Source: Taibaiella sp. (GTDB lineage Bacteria; Bacteroidota; Bacteroidia; Chitinophagales; Chitinophagaceae). From it: a stretch of DNA of 64,000 nucleotides. The notes beneath the pieces are model-generated. The model did no database searches, was not told where the DNA came from, and worked only from the letters and a program-made list of their open reading frames with translations. The stretch spans positions 53,761 through 117,760 of the forward strand of contig JAIOYR010000003.1 of the NCBI GenBank assembly GCA_021740995.1, given 5' to 3'. This document shows positions 8,112 to 16,547 of the stretch, piece after piece. Each line of letters opens with the position of its first letter. Position 1 is the first letter of the stretch. The translations under genes and the position numbers were made by a program.

Positions 8112-9344
8112 ATGAATGCCATACAAAAAGCAGACCTCTTAGCAGCCCGTCTACTGATGATGTGTTTCCTGATGCCGGTGCGTATACAGGTGCTGGTAGC
8201 TATAGGTACCTGTGTATATTTTGTTGTTCGCACTATTGTGACAAAAGAATGGGCACCCAAATCCAATTACTGGTGGGCACTGCTGCTGGGCAGTGGTTAT
8301 TTGCTCTACCTGTTTGCAGTGCCACTTACACCCGCTCCTTTTCGTGGTTTTGTACTTACACTCTGCGAGCGTAAAGCCGCTTACTTCTTGCTGCCCTTTG
8401 TTTTTGCGATTACTGCTCAGAGGTACAGGGAGCTGATAGCTGGCCAGGCTATGTACTTTGTGTATGCCTGTATCGCAGTGTGTATAGCGGGCAATGCTGA
8501 TTTTGCTTATCATCATTTCATAAAAGACGGTGGTGGAGCCTTATTATCGCATGTGCGTTATCGGGTTATATTCGAGACATTTACGGGGGTGCACCCTACG
8601 TACATGAGCGTATATTTGGCATTTGCGGTTTGTATCACTATGCTTTATACTACTGCAGTTACCGTCCGAGATAAATTGCTGAAGTATGCGATTTTTTATT
8701 CCCTTCTATTGTTTATGCTGTCTTTGTTTGCCAAGTCGCCACTGATAGCACTGGCGTTGATAGCAGTTCACTATATGTACTCACAGAGGGCCATACTACA
8801 CAAATACAGGGGTGTTTTTGTGTCTTTTATGGCTATTATTACCGGAGCCTATTTTTTTATACCTTTTTTCAGGCAGCGGGCAGCAGAGATGTTGGGGTTG
8901 TTTGGCGGCACAACCGAAGAGAATATACTCCACAACTCGGTAAGTACCCGCAGACTTTTGTGGGATACAGATGTGAGTATGGTAAAACACTACTGGCTCG
9001 CTGGCGTAGGGCCGGGCAGGGTGCTCGATTTGCTACATCAACGGTATTTTTTTCATTCCCTTTATCGTGGTTATCCGGTGGGTTACTTCGACCCTCATAA
9101 TCAGTTTTTCTCTGAATGGTTGTCATTTGGTATCATCGGCATCGTGCTATTACTTGTTGTTTTATTTGTTCAGTTTCGAAGGGTAATAATGACCGCTAAT
9201 GTGCTCTATATGTATCTGCTCGTTATTTTATCGGTTACATTCTTTACCGAAACATTACTGGCACGGCAACATGGTGTCTTGTTTTATGCCGTGTTTACAT
9301 CGCTGTTCTTTTTCAGCGGTGGTCCCACAATGCAAAAGAAATAA
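8112..9344 (+). CDS. O-antigen ligase/polymerase (Wzy/WaaL-like) family membrane protein
   Basis: A 410-residue polytopic membrane protein with about ten to twelve hydrophobic helices. A large periplasmic loop precedes the diagnostic stretch GVGPGRVLDL and DPHNQFFSEWLSFGIIG (around residues 325-345). The HN..xExxxxGxxG pattern is the core of the O-antigen ligase superfamily, which joins or polymerises undecaprenyl-linked glycans at the periplasmic face of the inner membrane. No other glycan genes lie beside it, so the glycan substrate cannot be assigned, and ligase versus polymerase cannot be decided from sequence alone. The ATG at 8112 directly starts a hydrophobic N-terminus. It converges on dprA with only 14 bp between stops. 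Confidence 0.82.
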   Translation: MNAIQKADLLAARLLMMCFLMPVRIQVLVAIGTCVYFVVRTIVTKEWAPKSNYWWALLLGSGYLLYLFAVPLTPAPFRGFVLTLCERKAAYFLLPFVFAITAQRYRELIAGQAMYFVYACIAVCIAGNADFAYHHFIKDGGGALLSHVRYRVIFETFTGVHPTYMSVYLAFAVCITMLYTTAVTVRDKLLKYAIFYSLLLFMLSLFAKSPLIALALIAVHYMYSQRAILHKYRGVFVSFMAIITGAYFFIPFFRQRAAEMLGLFGGTTEENILHNSVSTRRLLWDTDVSMVKHYWLAGVGPGRVLDLLHQRYFFHSLYRGYPVGYFDPHNQFFSEWLSFGIIGIVLLLVVLFVQFRRVIMTANVLYMYLLVILSVTFFTETLLARQHGVLFYAVFTSLFFFSGGPTMQKK

Positions 9345-9358
9345 TTGCTCTGCAGGAA

Positions 9359-10474
9359 CTAATACATCCGGTAATACTTACCCGGCAATGATTTTATAAG
9401 TCCCTGCATTTCAAGTTGCAGCAGGGTAGCTGCCAGTAGAGAGCTGGCAAGGCCGCAGTGATGAAAGAGTTCATCGGAATGTACGTTATCCCGTGTTTGC
9501 AGCAGGTCTATAATCTTTTGCTCGTCGGGTGTCAGGTTGATGAACAGTTGTTTTTGTACAGCACGCGGTTTTTTGTCCTTGTCCCAGTTCATCAATTGCA
9601 CCAGGTCTTCGGTATTGGTTATCATGGCAGCCACATTGGTGCGTATCAGCTCATTGCATCCGGCGCTGCGGCTGTCATTTACCCTTCCCGGATATGCAGC
9701 TACTTCTCTGTTGTATCCTGCTGCCATGGTGGCTGTTATCAGTGCGCCACCGGCTATATGACTTTCTACTACAATCGTTACATCGCTCATGCCCGCTACT
9801 ATGCGGTTACGCATGGGAAAGTTGCTTCTGTCAGGCAATGTTTCAGATGGATACTCGGCCATTATGCCACCCCCGTTTTCCACCATTTGCGCTGCCAGCG
9901 ACTTGTGTATGTAGGGGTAGATGCGGTCTAGCCCATGACCCAATACGCCTAGAGTAGGTATGCCTAGTTGCACGCATTTTTTATGGGCTATAGCATCTAT
10001 GCCCAGTGCCAGACCACTCACTACCAGCAGATTGTCCAGCGATTGCAGGTTTTCTACCAGTTCCTCGCACAATTTATGCCCATAATCTGTGTTTTTGCGG
10101 GTGCCTACTATTGCCACTATCTTAGCGGCTTCGGCATTAAAATTTCCTTTGCTGTAGAGCAGCAGAGGAGCGTCAGAGCAGTTGCTGAGCCGTTTGGGGT
10201 AGTTTCCTTTAAAACTCAGTACCTGGATGTCGTTTTTGAGTACAAAGTTCAGTTCCTGTTCTGCGCGTTTGAGTATCTCTTCACTTTTAAATCCTTTTAC
10301 TTTCACCTCACCTATTCCTTCGGCATTTTTCAGCTCTTTCAGGGGTGTTTTGAAAACATTTGCTGCAGTGCCAAACCGCTCCAGGAGTGCCCTGCCGGTT
10401 TTTGTACCTATGCCCGGTACAAAGCTCAATGCCATCAGGTAGTATAGTTCTTCATGTTCGGGTACAGGGTGCAT
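9359..10474 (-). CDS. dprA: DNA-processing protein DprA
   Basis: A 371-residue DprA/Smf. An N-terminal helix-hairpin/SAM-like region (ALSFVPGIGTKTGRALLERFG) precedes the Rossmann core: VAIVGTRKNTDYG, VVSGLALGIDAIAHK, GVLGHGLDRIYPYIHK, then MAEYPSETLPDRSNFPMRNRIVAGMSD and the phosphate-loop-like ESHIAGGALITA. The C-terminal ~60 residues form a winged helix (LTPDEQKIIDLLQTRDNVHSDEL). DprA binds incoming single-stranded DNA, protects it and loads RecA during natural transformation. It is widely conserved even in species not known to be competent. No other com genes are nearby. It is divergent from the following DUF6438 gene. Confidence 0.96.
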   Translation of the reverse strand: MHPVPEHEELYYLMALSFVPGIGTKTGRALLERFGTAANVFKTPLKELKNAEGIGEVKVKGFKSEEILKRAEQELNFVLKNDIQVLSFKGNYPKRLSNCSDAPLLLYSKGNFNAEAAKIVAIVGTRKNTDYGHKLCEELVENLQSLDNLLVVSGLALGIDAIAHKKCVQLGIPTLGVLGHGLDRIYPYIHKSLAAQMVENGGGIMAEYPSETLPDRSNFPMRNRIVAGMSDVTIVVESHIAGGALITATMAAGYNREVAAYPGRVNDSRSAGCNELIRTNVAAMITNTEDLVQLMNWDKDKKPRAVQKQLFINLTPDEQKIIDLLQTRDNVHSDELFHHCGLASSLLAATLLQLEMQGLIKSLPGKYYRMY

Positions 10475-10521
10475 CTATCTCTTGCTTATCTATGTCGGTT
10501 TTTTATTGAATGATAACATAT

Positions 10522-10552
10522 TTTGTCATCGTTCCTTATCAAGCTATCTTTG
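10522..10552 (+). promoter_or_regulatory. Complete Bacteroidota promoter (TTTG-N19-TATCTTTG)
   Basis: TTTG at 10522-10525 and TATCTTTG at 10545-10552 are separated by exactly 19 bp, the canonical Bacteroidota -33/-7 arrangement. The ATG of the DUF6438 gene follows 19 bp after the -7 box. Confidence 0.75.
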
Positions 10553-10571
10553 AGCACGTAAATTAAATAAA

Positions 10572-11063
10572 ATGAAGAAACTCACTTTGCTTTTTTTGTT
10601 GCTGATTGCAGCGTCTGCATCTTTCGCTAAGATGGCAAAGCAAAAAAAGAAATCAAAAGCGACAAACGAAATTGTGTCTGTAGGAATGCACCGCACTGTA
10701 TGTTTTGGAACATGTCCCGACTACAAAATTGAAATAGACCGTAACGGTTCCGTTACCTATACTGCTATCCGTTTTACAGCAGATACCGGTATCTTCAAAA
10801 AGAATATCGGTAAGGCTAAGGCTAAGGAGATAATGGATATGTTTGTGAAATACAGAGCAGATACATGCCGTGAAATGTACGAAAGCCTTATTGCAGACCT
10901 TCCCGGGCTCAATTTCACTATGAGATACAAAGACCGGAAAAAGAATATTTATACGTCGGGTTTTGGTCCGGAATTTCTGACAGACATAGCCGAGGCTATG
11001 GACGCAATAGTGGCAACAAAAGACAAAACCTGGCGGAAAACAGGTATGCCAAAAGTGGACTAA
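10572..11063 (+). CDS. DUF6438 domain secreted protein
   Basis: A 163-residue protein with a clear signal peptide (MKKLTLLFLLLIAASASFAK) followed by a basic spacer. The core VGMHRTVCFGTCPDYKIEIDRNGSVTY is the hallmark of DUF6438, a small domain with two conserved Cys (CFGTCP) that is frequent in Bacteroidota periplasmic proteins. The two Cys four residues apart may form a disulfide or bind metal; function is unknown. It is driven by a well-formed promoter at 10522-10552 and ends in a hairpin terminator shared with the convergent ferredoxin gene. It appears to be monocistronic. Confidence 0.85.
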   Translation: MKKLTLLFLLLIAASASFAKMAKQKKKSKATNEIVSVGMHRTVCFGTCPDYKIEIDRNGSVTYTAIRFTADTGIFKKNIGKAKAKEIMDMFVKYRADTCREMYESLIADLPGLNFTMRYKDRKKNIYTSGFGPEFLTDIAEAMDAIVATKDKTWRKTGMPKVD

Positions 11064-11071
11064 AAATAGTG

Positions 11072-11114
11072 AAAAGAGCGGTTGCACAGCTGTGCTGAGC
11101 AGCCGCTCTTTTTG
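11072..11114. terminator. Bidirectional hairpin terminator between DUF6438 gene and ferredoxin gene
   Basis: AAAGAGCGGTTGC pairs with GCAGCCGCTCTTT (one G-T wobble on the plus strand). An A-run precedes and a T-run follows, so it can stop transcription from both convergent genes. Confidence 0.75.
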
Positions 11115-11129
11115 ATAAGAGGTGTTGTT

Positions 11130-11477
11130 TTATAAGTGTAGCATTGCTTTTTTAGCCATCAGCTCTTCTACTGTTTCCCGGTACATCTCGTCGGGTACAC
11201 AGCAGTCTACCGGACACACAGCAGCACACTGCGGCTCGTCATGAAACCCCTGACATTCAGTGCATTTATTGGCAGTAATATAGTAGGTGTCGTCAGAAAC
11301 CGGTTTGTGAAGCGTGGCAGCATCTGTTGTTGTACCATCCATTAGTTTGTAAGGGCCGGTAACAGATGTGCCATCTGTAATTGCCCATTCTACACCGCCT
11401 TCATATATAGCATTATTCGGACATTCTGGTTCGCATGCACCGCAGTTAATACATTCATCGGTTATTTTAATAGCCAT
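11130..11477 (-). CDS. 2[4Fe-4S] ferredoxin (YfhL/Fdx-type)
   Basis: A 115-residue bacterial-type ferredoxin. The first cluster motif is [12 protein letters not shown] at residues 9-20. The second is [21 protein letters not shown], whose long insertion between the second and third Cys is typical of YfhL-like/Chromatium-type 2[4Fe-4S] ferredoxins. An insertion of about 35 residues lies between the two motifs, longer than in minimal ferredoxins but usual for the Bacteroidota form. The listed start (11513) adds [12 protein letters not shown]; the ATG at 11477 gives the family start [13 protein letters not shown] and is preferred. It is a cytoplasmic electron carrier whose partner is unknown. It is divergent from the LuxC-like acyl-CoA reductase gene, which may be functionally linked. 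Confidence 0.92.
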   Translation of the reverse strand: MAIKITDECINCGACEPECPNNAIYEGGVEWAITDGTSVTGPYKLMDGTTTDAATLHKPVSDDTYYITANKCTECQGFHDEPQCAAVCPVDCCVPDEMYRETVEELMAKKAMLHL

Positions 11478-11510
11478 AATCAGTCTTGATTTATTATAAT
11501 TTTGTCGGCG

Positions 11511-11518
11511 CAAAGTTA
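11511..11518 (-). promoter_or_regulatory. -7 promoter element (TAACTTTG) for the ferredoxin gene
   Basis: On the minus strand TAACTTTG matches TAnnTTTG and lies about 33 bp before the preferred ATG at 11477. No -33 box is evident. Confidence 0.4.
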
Positions 11519-11576
11519 CAACTTCATGCGAAATACTGCACCGATATTTGTATAGTTAAAGCAATTAGTAAATATT

Positions 11577-12584
11577 ATGACAGATAAAGTATCATTATCC
11601 GAAAGAATTGACCTGCTGACTGCAATGGGTAACTATATGTTATCTGGCAATGAGGCATGGCAAGTAGCTAAAGAAGATGCCGGTCATGCCAATGCATGGT
11701 TTACTTCAGAGCATATAGAACGGGCAATAGCCAATATAGCTCATGAGTACCTGCAAAAAGACAAACTACAACAATGGATTGATACTTACCCATTACCTGC
11801 CAGTACCAAAACAGTGGGGATTGTGATGGCAGGAAATATACCGTTAGTGGGCTTTCACGATTTTTTGTGTGGCTTTGTATCCGGACATAATCTGTTGCTG
11901 AAACTATCATCAAAGGACGAAATTCTTCCCAAGCACCTTGTGGAATGGCTGCTGGCTGCTGCACCGGCGCTTGCCGGGCAAATAACTATCGCTGAGCGGC
12001 TCAATGGCTGCGATGCCTATATTGCCACCGGCAGCAACAACACAGCCCGGTATTTTGAGCAATACTTCGGCAAGTACCCAAACATTATACGCAGCAACAG
12101 AACTTCAGTAGCCATACTTGACGGGACTGAAACAGACGAAGAACTGTCTTTGCTTGCCGATGATGTATACCTGTATTACGGGCTTGGTTGCCGAAATGTG
12201 ACACAGATATGCGTGCCAAAGGAATATGATTTTGCCCGCCTGTTGCGCATATTCAACAGATACAGCTATTATGCCGATCTGAATAAGTACAAGAATAACT
12301 ACGATTATCACCTAGCAATTTATTTGCTCAACAGGGTGCAGTATATGAGCAATGAGTCGCTGCTGATGGTAGAAAATGAGCTGCCATTTTCTGCAGTCAG
12401 TGTGCTGCATTACCGGTTTTATGACAACGAAAGCAAAGAGATGTTACTCGCAGAGCTGCAAGGCAGCAATGATATTCAGGCTATAATAGGGAAGGGGTTG
12501 GTGCCGTTTGGCAGCTCACAAAAGCCTGCATTGAATGACTATGCAGATGGTGCAGATACCATGGCTTTCTTGTGTGGCTTGTAA
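11577..12584 (+). CDS. LuxC-like acyl-CoA reductase
   Basis: A 335-residue protein of the aldehyde dehydrogenase-like LuxC family. Features seen: the nucleotide-binding stretch TVGIVMAGNIPLVGFHDFLCGFVSGH, then LKLSSKD, ATGSNNTARYFEQYFG, and the presumed catalytic Cys205 in YYGLGCRNVTQICVP. LuxC-type enzymes reduce fatty acyl-CoA or acyl esters to aldehydes with NADPH. This form is somewhat shorter than bioluminescence LuxC (about 480 residues) and no other lux genes are present, so luminescence is not implied. Divergent pairing with a ferredoxin gene is seen here; a functional link between them is inference. It ends at a bidirectional terminator. Confidence 0.85.
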   Translation: MTDKVSLSERIDLLTAMGNYMLSGNEAWQVAKEDAGHANAWFTSEHIERAIANIAHEYLQKDKLQQWIDTYPLPASTKTVGIVMAGNIPLVGFHDFLCGFVSGHNLLLKLSSKDEILPKHLVEWLLAAAPALAGQITIAERLNGCDAYIATGSNNTARYFEQYFGKYPNIIRSNRTSVAILDGTETDEELSLLADDVYLYYGLGCRNVTQICVPKEYDFARLLRIFNRYSYYADLNKYKNNYDYHLAIYLLNRVQYMSNESLLMVENELPFSAVSVLHYRFYDNESKEMLLAELQGSNDIQAIIGKGLVPFGSSQKPALNDYADGADTMAFLCGL

Positions 12585-12612
12585 AACCCGATATCTGTTA
12601 TTTTTCCCCCAA

Positions 12613-12650
12613 AAAAAAGGAGCAAAACTTTTCGGTTTTGCTCCTTTTTA
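12613..12650. terminator. Bidirectional hairpin terminator
   Basis: AGGAGCAAAAC pairs perfectly with GTTTTGCTCCT around a short loop, with an A-run before and a T-run after. It sits between the convergent acyl-CoA reductase and LamG/T9SS genes. Confidence 0.85.
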
Positions 12651-12668
12651 TATGTCTGATACTAAGTT

Positions 12669-15368
12669 TTATTTCAGCAGTGTTACATTACCTCGTTTTT
12701 GTAGTATTTTTCCTTCGCTGGTTACTGCTTCTGCTTCATACACGTATACACCGGCCTGCTGTGGTGTACCATTGAATGTGCCATCCCAGCCATTTTCAAT
12801 GGTCTTACCTTCAAACACCAGATTGCCCCACCTGTTGTATACCCTGAAGTAGCGCAGTCTGGCAATACCTCTCAATATCACTTTAAGTGTATTGTTGAGC
12901 GAGCCCGGTGCAAATGCATTGGGTACAGATATTACAGAAGAGGTCACTACGCGCACACCTATGGAGTCGGTAGTTTTACAGCCATCCTCGGTGAATGCAG
13001 TGAGTATATACTTGGTGCTCACAGACGGGTTGGCTATGGGGTTAGACAATGCAGTGTCATTTAGCCCTACTGCCGGTGTCCAGGAGTAATAAGTACAGTT
13101 GGAAGAAGGTGAAATTTGGTGCGATTCTCCCGGGAATAGTAATACCGAATCTTCGAGATATACTACTGCTGCCGGGTGCACTACTATCGAATAATCTATA
13201 GTGTCTTTGCACCCATATTGGCTGGTAGCTATACCTTTATAACTAATTGTGTTAATCGGCTTTATGACCGGATACTCTACAGTTGAGTCATTGAGGTAAG
13301 TAGCAGGATGCCAAACATAAGTGGTGACGCCCGGCTCTGTAGATACAGGGAATAGCTGCACAGAATCTCCGGGGCATATTGAAGTATCTGCACCCAGCGA
13401 AGCAAAGTCACCATAGTATGTATAGACAATCATTGAGTCTGAGCTACTGCAACCTGCAGGTGTAGAAACGGTGAGCACTATTTTGGTAGTATCGCCGGCT
13501 GTAAACACAGCATAAGAAGATACCGAATCATCGAGGAATGTTCCCGGAGTCCAGTCGTAACTATATAGTGTATACCAGCCGGGTGTAACGGTCGGTGTAA
13601 TGTGTATCGTATCAAATTGGCACAGACTTCGGTTGCCTCCCATATTCACTTTTGGTATTGGCTGCACATCTATAAACAAAGAATCTCTGGTACGACAGAC
13701 AAAAGTAGTGCCGGGTATGAGTATGGTGCCTTCAAGTATATATTGCGCCGATGTGTCGGGGGTAATGGTTGCTGTAGGCACGTAAGAAACGGGGATACCT
13801 GCCGTTGGTAGCCACTGGTAGGTAATATCCGGTGATGAGCTGGCTCTTACTATTACAAGTGCACCCTGGCATATAGCCGTATCAGGGCTAAAGACAGTGA
13901 GCGTGTCATATACAATAAAAACATTAACACTATCTGTGTCTGAGCAGGCGCCATCTTTTACAGCCAGCCAGTAAAGACCGGTAGTGGAAACAACAAAAGT
14001 ATCGGACGTGGTAATGCCATCGCTCCATGTATAAATAGGTGCAGTATACGGAACGGAAGATTTAAGCGTTACGGTACCTCCCTGACAAAGAACGGTATCA
14101 TTCATTAGTTTTACCACAGTAGGTGGAGATACTACGATAACGGCAGTATCGGTACCTACAAAATGTGTGGTATCTGAGCCGGATACAACCATACTGTCAA
14201 CTCTGAGCCAATAAGTACCGGTAACAGCTACCGTGAGAGAAGGCGTAGTTGCGCCAGTGCTCCACAGATAATCGTTGCCAAGTATTGGAGAAGGATTAAG
14301 TACTAATGTTTCACCGTCACATATTGTATCATCAGGGCCGATGTTTACAAAAGGCACAACTTTTGTAATAGTTATCGCATCTGTAAAAGGGCAAGAATAT
14401 AGACGACTTATAGTTAACGTGCGTACAACAGGAGGAGCTGCACTGCCCGGAGCGAAACCTACAACCAGTGTAGTAGAGCTATCTGTAGGTCCCCATAAGT
14501 ATTCATATGCTAAAGGGGGGATAGGTGGATAAAATCTGTCGTTCGGGTAGTTAATTGTATCTAAAAGAGCTCCTACACCGCCTCCGCCGATTGTTAATGT
14601 ATCATTTGGCGTAAATATGTCTGGTCCCAGAGAAAAAGTAATATTAGGATTGAAATTACCTAAAGCCAGTACTTCAGGATTAGATACTTGTCTGCCGTAG
14701 ATAGCTACATCATCTATTTTGCCTGTATAAGGCTTGGTGCCACCGCTAAAGTCTATACCCAGCTGAAAAACGGTAGTGGCAGGATTATACCCGGGCGTTA
14801 CAGGTGGTATGTATACTACTTGCTGTACCCCATCTACAAACAGCAGATAGCTGTTGCCGTTTCTTCTCATCACTAGATGGTGCCACACATTGAGGGTTAC
14901 CGGAAAGCCGGCGGATTGTGCAATGCCGCCAAAAAGCATCGATACCTGATTGCCGGGACCACCACCAAAAGAACCGTCATTCATTACGATACCCAACCCG
15001 TCGGTTGATGGGTCTCCGTTGTAAAGAATAATCGCATCCTGAGCGGCAGTAGGGAAAATATGACAGGAATAGGTGAAATCAGCGATACCGAATGCCGGGA
15101 TAATAAAAGGAGCGCTATAGTGCATCTCACTATTTGCACCATTAAATTCGTAGGCTTTATTGGGCTGCCCGAAGCGGTCGGATGTAGAAACCGTATTGGC
15201 TGTTAGCAGGTCAAATCCGGTAAAAGTACGGTCGAAAAGATCGGTAGCACTACAAAAAGGATACCATTTTTCAAGGGTTGTTGATGGTAACAGCGGCTGC
15301 GGCTGCGCCAGTGCCGTTTTACCTATCAACAAAATAGTAAAAAAAAATATAATTTTTTTCATAAACAT
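12669..15368 (-). CDS. Large secreted LamG / PKD-like protein with T9SS type B (CHU_C) sorting domain
   Basis: An 899-residue protein. Signal peptide (MKKIIFFFTILLIGKTALAQ; the in-frame ATG at 15362 may be the true start). Residues ~35-240 form a LamG/concanavalin-like domain (LNVWHHLVMRRNGNSYLLFVDGVQ, TGKIDDVAIYGRQVSNPEV). From ~300 to 800 there are at least six Ig/PKD-like modules, each around a core such as DTICDGETLVLNPS...YLWSTGATTPSLTV or DTSICPGDSVQLFPVS...TYVWHP. The last ~85 residues are a gliding-motility-associated T9SS type B tail (VPNAFAPGSLNNTLKV, FRVYNRWGNLVFEGK, GWDGTFNGTPQQAGVYVY). It is probably an adhesin or matrix protein on the cell surface. It is monocistronic, with a TATATTTG promoter upstream and a terminator downstream. 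Confidence 0.92.
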   Translation of the reverse strand: MFMKKIIFFFTILLIGKTALAQPQPLLPSTTLEKWYPFCSATDLFDRTFTGFDLLTANTVSTSDRFGQPNKAYEFNGANSEMHYSAPFIIPAFGIADFTYSCHIFPTAAQDAIILYNGDPSTDGLGIVMNDGSFGGGPGNQVSMLFGGIAQSAGFPVTLNVWHHLVMRRNGNSYLLFVDGVQQVVYIPPVTPGYNPATTVFQLGIDFSGGTKPYTGKIDDVAIYGRQVSNPEVLALGNFNPNITFSLGPDIFTPNDTLTIGGGGVGALLDTINYPNDRFYPPIPPLAYEYLWGPTDSSTTLVVGFAPGSAAPPVVRTLTISRLYSCPFTDAITITKVVPFVNIGPDDTICDGETLVLNPSPILGNDYLWSTGATTPSLTVAVTGTYWLRVDSMVVSGSDTTHFVGTDTAVIVVSPPTVVKLMNDTVLCQGGTVTLKSSVPYTAPIYTWSDGITTSDTFVVSTTGLYWLAVKDGACSDTDSVNVFIVYDTLTVFSPDTAICQGALVIVRASSSPDITYQWLPTAGIPVSYVPTATITPDTSAQYILEGTILIPGTTFVCRTRDSLFIDVQPIPKVNMGGNRSLCQFDTIHITPTVTPGWYTLYSYDWTPGTFLDDSVSSYAVFTAGDTTKIVLTVSTPAGCSSSDSMIVYTYYGDFASLGADTSICPGDSVQLFPVSTEPGVTTYVWHPATYLNDSTVEYPVIKPINTISYKGIATSQYGCKDTIDYSIVVHPAAVVYLEDSVLLFPGESHQISPSSNCTYYSWTPAVGLNDTALSNPIANPSVSTKYILTAFTEDGCKTTDSIGVRVVTSSVISVPNAFAPGSLNNTLKVILRGIARLRYFRVYNRWGNLVFEGKTIENGWDGTFNGTPQQAGVYVYEAEAVTSEGKILQKRGNVTLLK

Positions 15369-15394
15369 TTAACCAGTGGAGTTAAAATACTATA

Positions 15395-15402
15395 CAAATA
15401 TA
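15395..15402 (-). promoter_or_regulatory. -7 promoter element (TATATTTG) for the LamG/T9SS protein gene
   Basis: On the minus strand TATATTTG fits TAnnTTTG, about 26-32 bp before the candidate start codons. No clear -33 box is seen. Confidence 0.45.
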
Positions 15403-15505
15403 TCAAAGAAATTCAATCGGGTAAATATTTATTTCAACCGATGTCACAGTCCTCATTTATGTAGACGAAATATGCGTGGTCAACGTTGGTTTCCGGTAAA
15501 GAAAA

Positions 15506-16471
15506 TTAGTAAATAAATGGTGATTTGTAGGCCGATTCAAACTCCTGCCATACATCAGCTACAACCTTTGCCGCCGGTTGTATGTCATTTATTATACTGC
15601 TTATCTGGCCTATTTCCAGTTCGCCTTCCTCCATGTCGCCCTCAAACATTCCTTTTTTTGCCCGTCCTCTGCCCAATAGAGCTTCCATTTCTTCTTTTGG
15701 CACACAGGCATTTTCAGCATCAGCCACCTGCTTATAGAAGTGATTCTTTATCAGCCGCACTGGCGTTAGCTGCTTCAGAGTCAGTACGGTATCGCCCTCG
15801 GCGGCAGCTACTACTGCTTTTTTGAATCCCTCGTGGCTCGATGCCTCATCAGTACATACGAACCTGCTGCCTATTTGCACGCCTTCGGCACCCATGGCCA
15901 TCATTGCATACATGCCCCTGCCGGTAGCAATACCACCTGCGGCTATCAGGGGAATGTGTATCGATTTTCTTACCGAAGGTATCAGGCATAGTGTAGTAGT
16001 CTCTTCCCTGCCGTTGTGTCCTCCCGCTTCAAATCCCTCTGCTACTACTGCATCTACTCCGGCATCCTGGCATTTTAGCGCAAATTTGGCACTGGACACC
16101 ACATGCACTACTGTGATCCCATTAGACTTCAGGGTAGGTGTCCAGGTTTTGGGATTGCCCGCGGATGTAAAAACAATAGGTACTTTTTCCGCAATAATTA
16201 TGGCTATGTGCTCATCTATGGCCGGATACAGCAATGGCAGGTTTACTGCAAAGGGTTTGTCGGTCGCTGCTTTGCACTTCTGTATATGCTCCTTCAGTAC
16301 CTCCGGATACATGCTGCCGGCACCAATAATGCCTAGCCCGCCTGCATTGCTTACGGCCGCCGCCAGCCGCCAGCCCGAAGCCCATATCATGCCAGCCTGA
16401 ATAATAGGATATTGTATCTCAAATAATCGGGTAATTCTGTTGTCAAACCCTGTAGTGGTAAACTGTCCCAT
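15506..16471 (-). CDS. Nitronate monooxygenase (NMO / 2-nitropropane dioxygenase family)
   Basis: An FMN-dependent TIM-barrel enzyme of 321 residues. Motifs: YPIIQAGMIWASGWRLAAAVSNAGGLGIIG at the start of the barrel, VVAEGFEAGGHNGR with the conserved His/Gly, the FMN phosphate-binding IAAGGIATGRGMYAMMAMGAEGVQIGSRF. These match bacterial nitronate monooxygenases, which detoxify alkyl nitronates such as propionate 3-nitronate. FabK enoyl-ACP reductases share the fold, so a role in fatty acid synthesis cannot be excluded. It lies 76 bp downstream of the M16 peptidase gene on the same strand, with a palindromic repeat between them. Confidence 0.88.
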   Translation of the reverse strand: MGQFTTTGFDNRITRLFEIQYPIIQAGMIWASGWRLAAAVSNAGGLGIIGAGSMYPEVLKEHIQKCKAATDKPFAVNLPLLYPAIDEHIAIIIAEKVPIVFTSAGNPKTWTPTLKSNGITVVHVVSSAKFALKCQDAGVDAVVAEGFEAGGHNGREETTTLCLIPSVRKSIHIPLIAAGGIATGRGMYAMMAMGAEGVQIGSRFVCTDEASSHEGFKKAVVAAAEGDTVLTLKQLTPVRLIKNHFYKQVADAENACVPKEEMEALLGRGRAKKGMFEGDMEEGELEIGQISSIINDIQPAAKVVADVWQEFESAYKSPFIY

Positions 16472-16478
16472 TTTTTCT

Positions 16479-16535
16479 GGAATTTGGAATTGGTCCCGAT
16501 AGCTATCGGGATGGAATTTCTTTTTTTGGAATTTT
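16479..16535. repeat. Intergenic palindromic repeat, copy 2 (inverted relative to copy 1)
   Basis: TCCCGAT-AGCT-ATCGGGA (16494-16511) is flanked by GGAATTTGGAATT and GGAATTTC. Its reverse complement aligns with the copy at 2721-2768, including the AATTCC-rich flanks. It lies between the M16 peptidase and NMO genes. Confidence 0.75.
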
Positions 16536-16547
16536 ATGCCTGAATTT

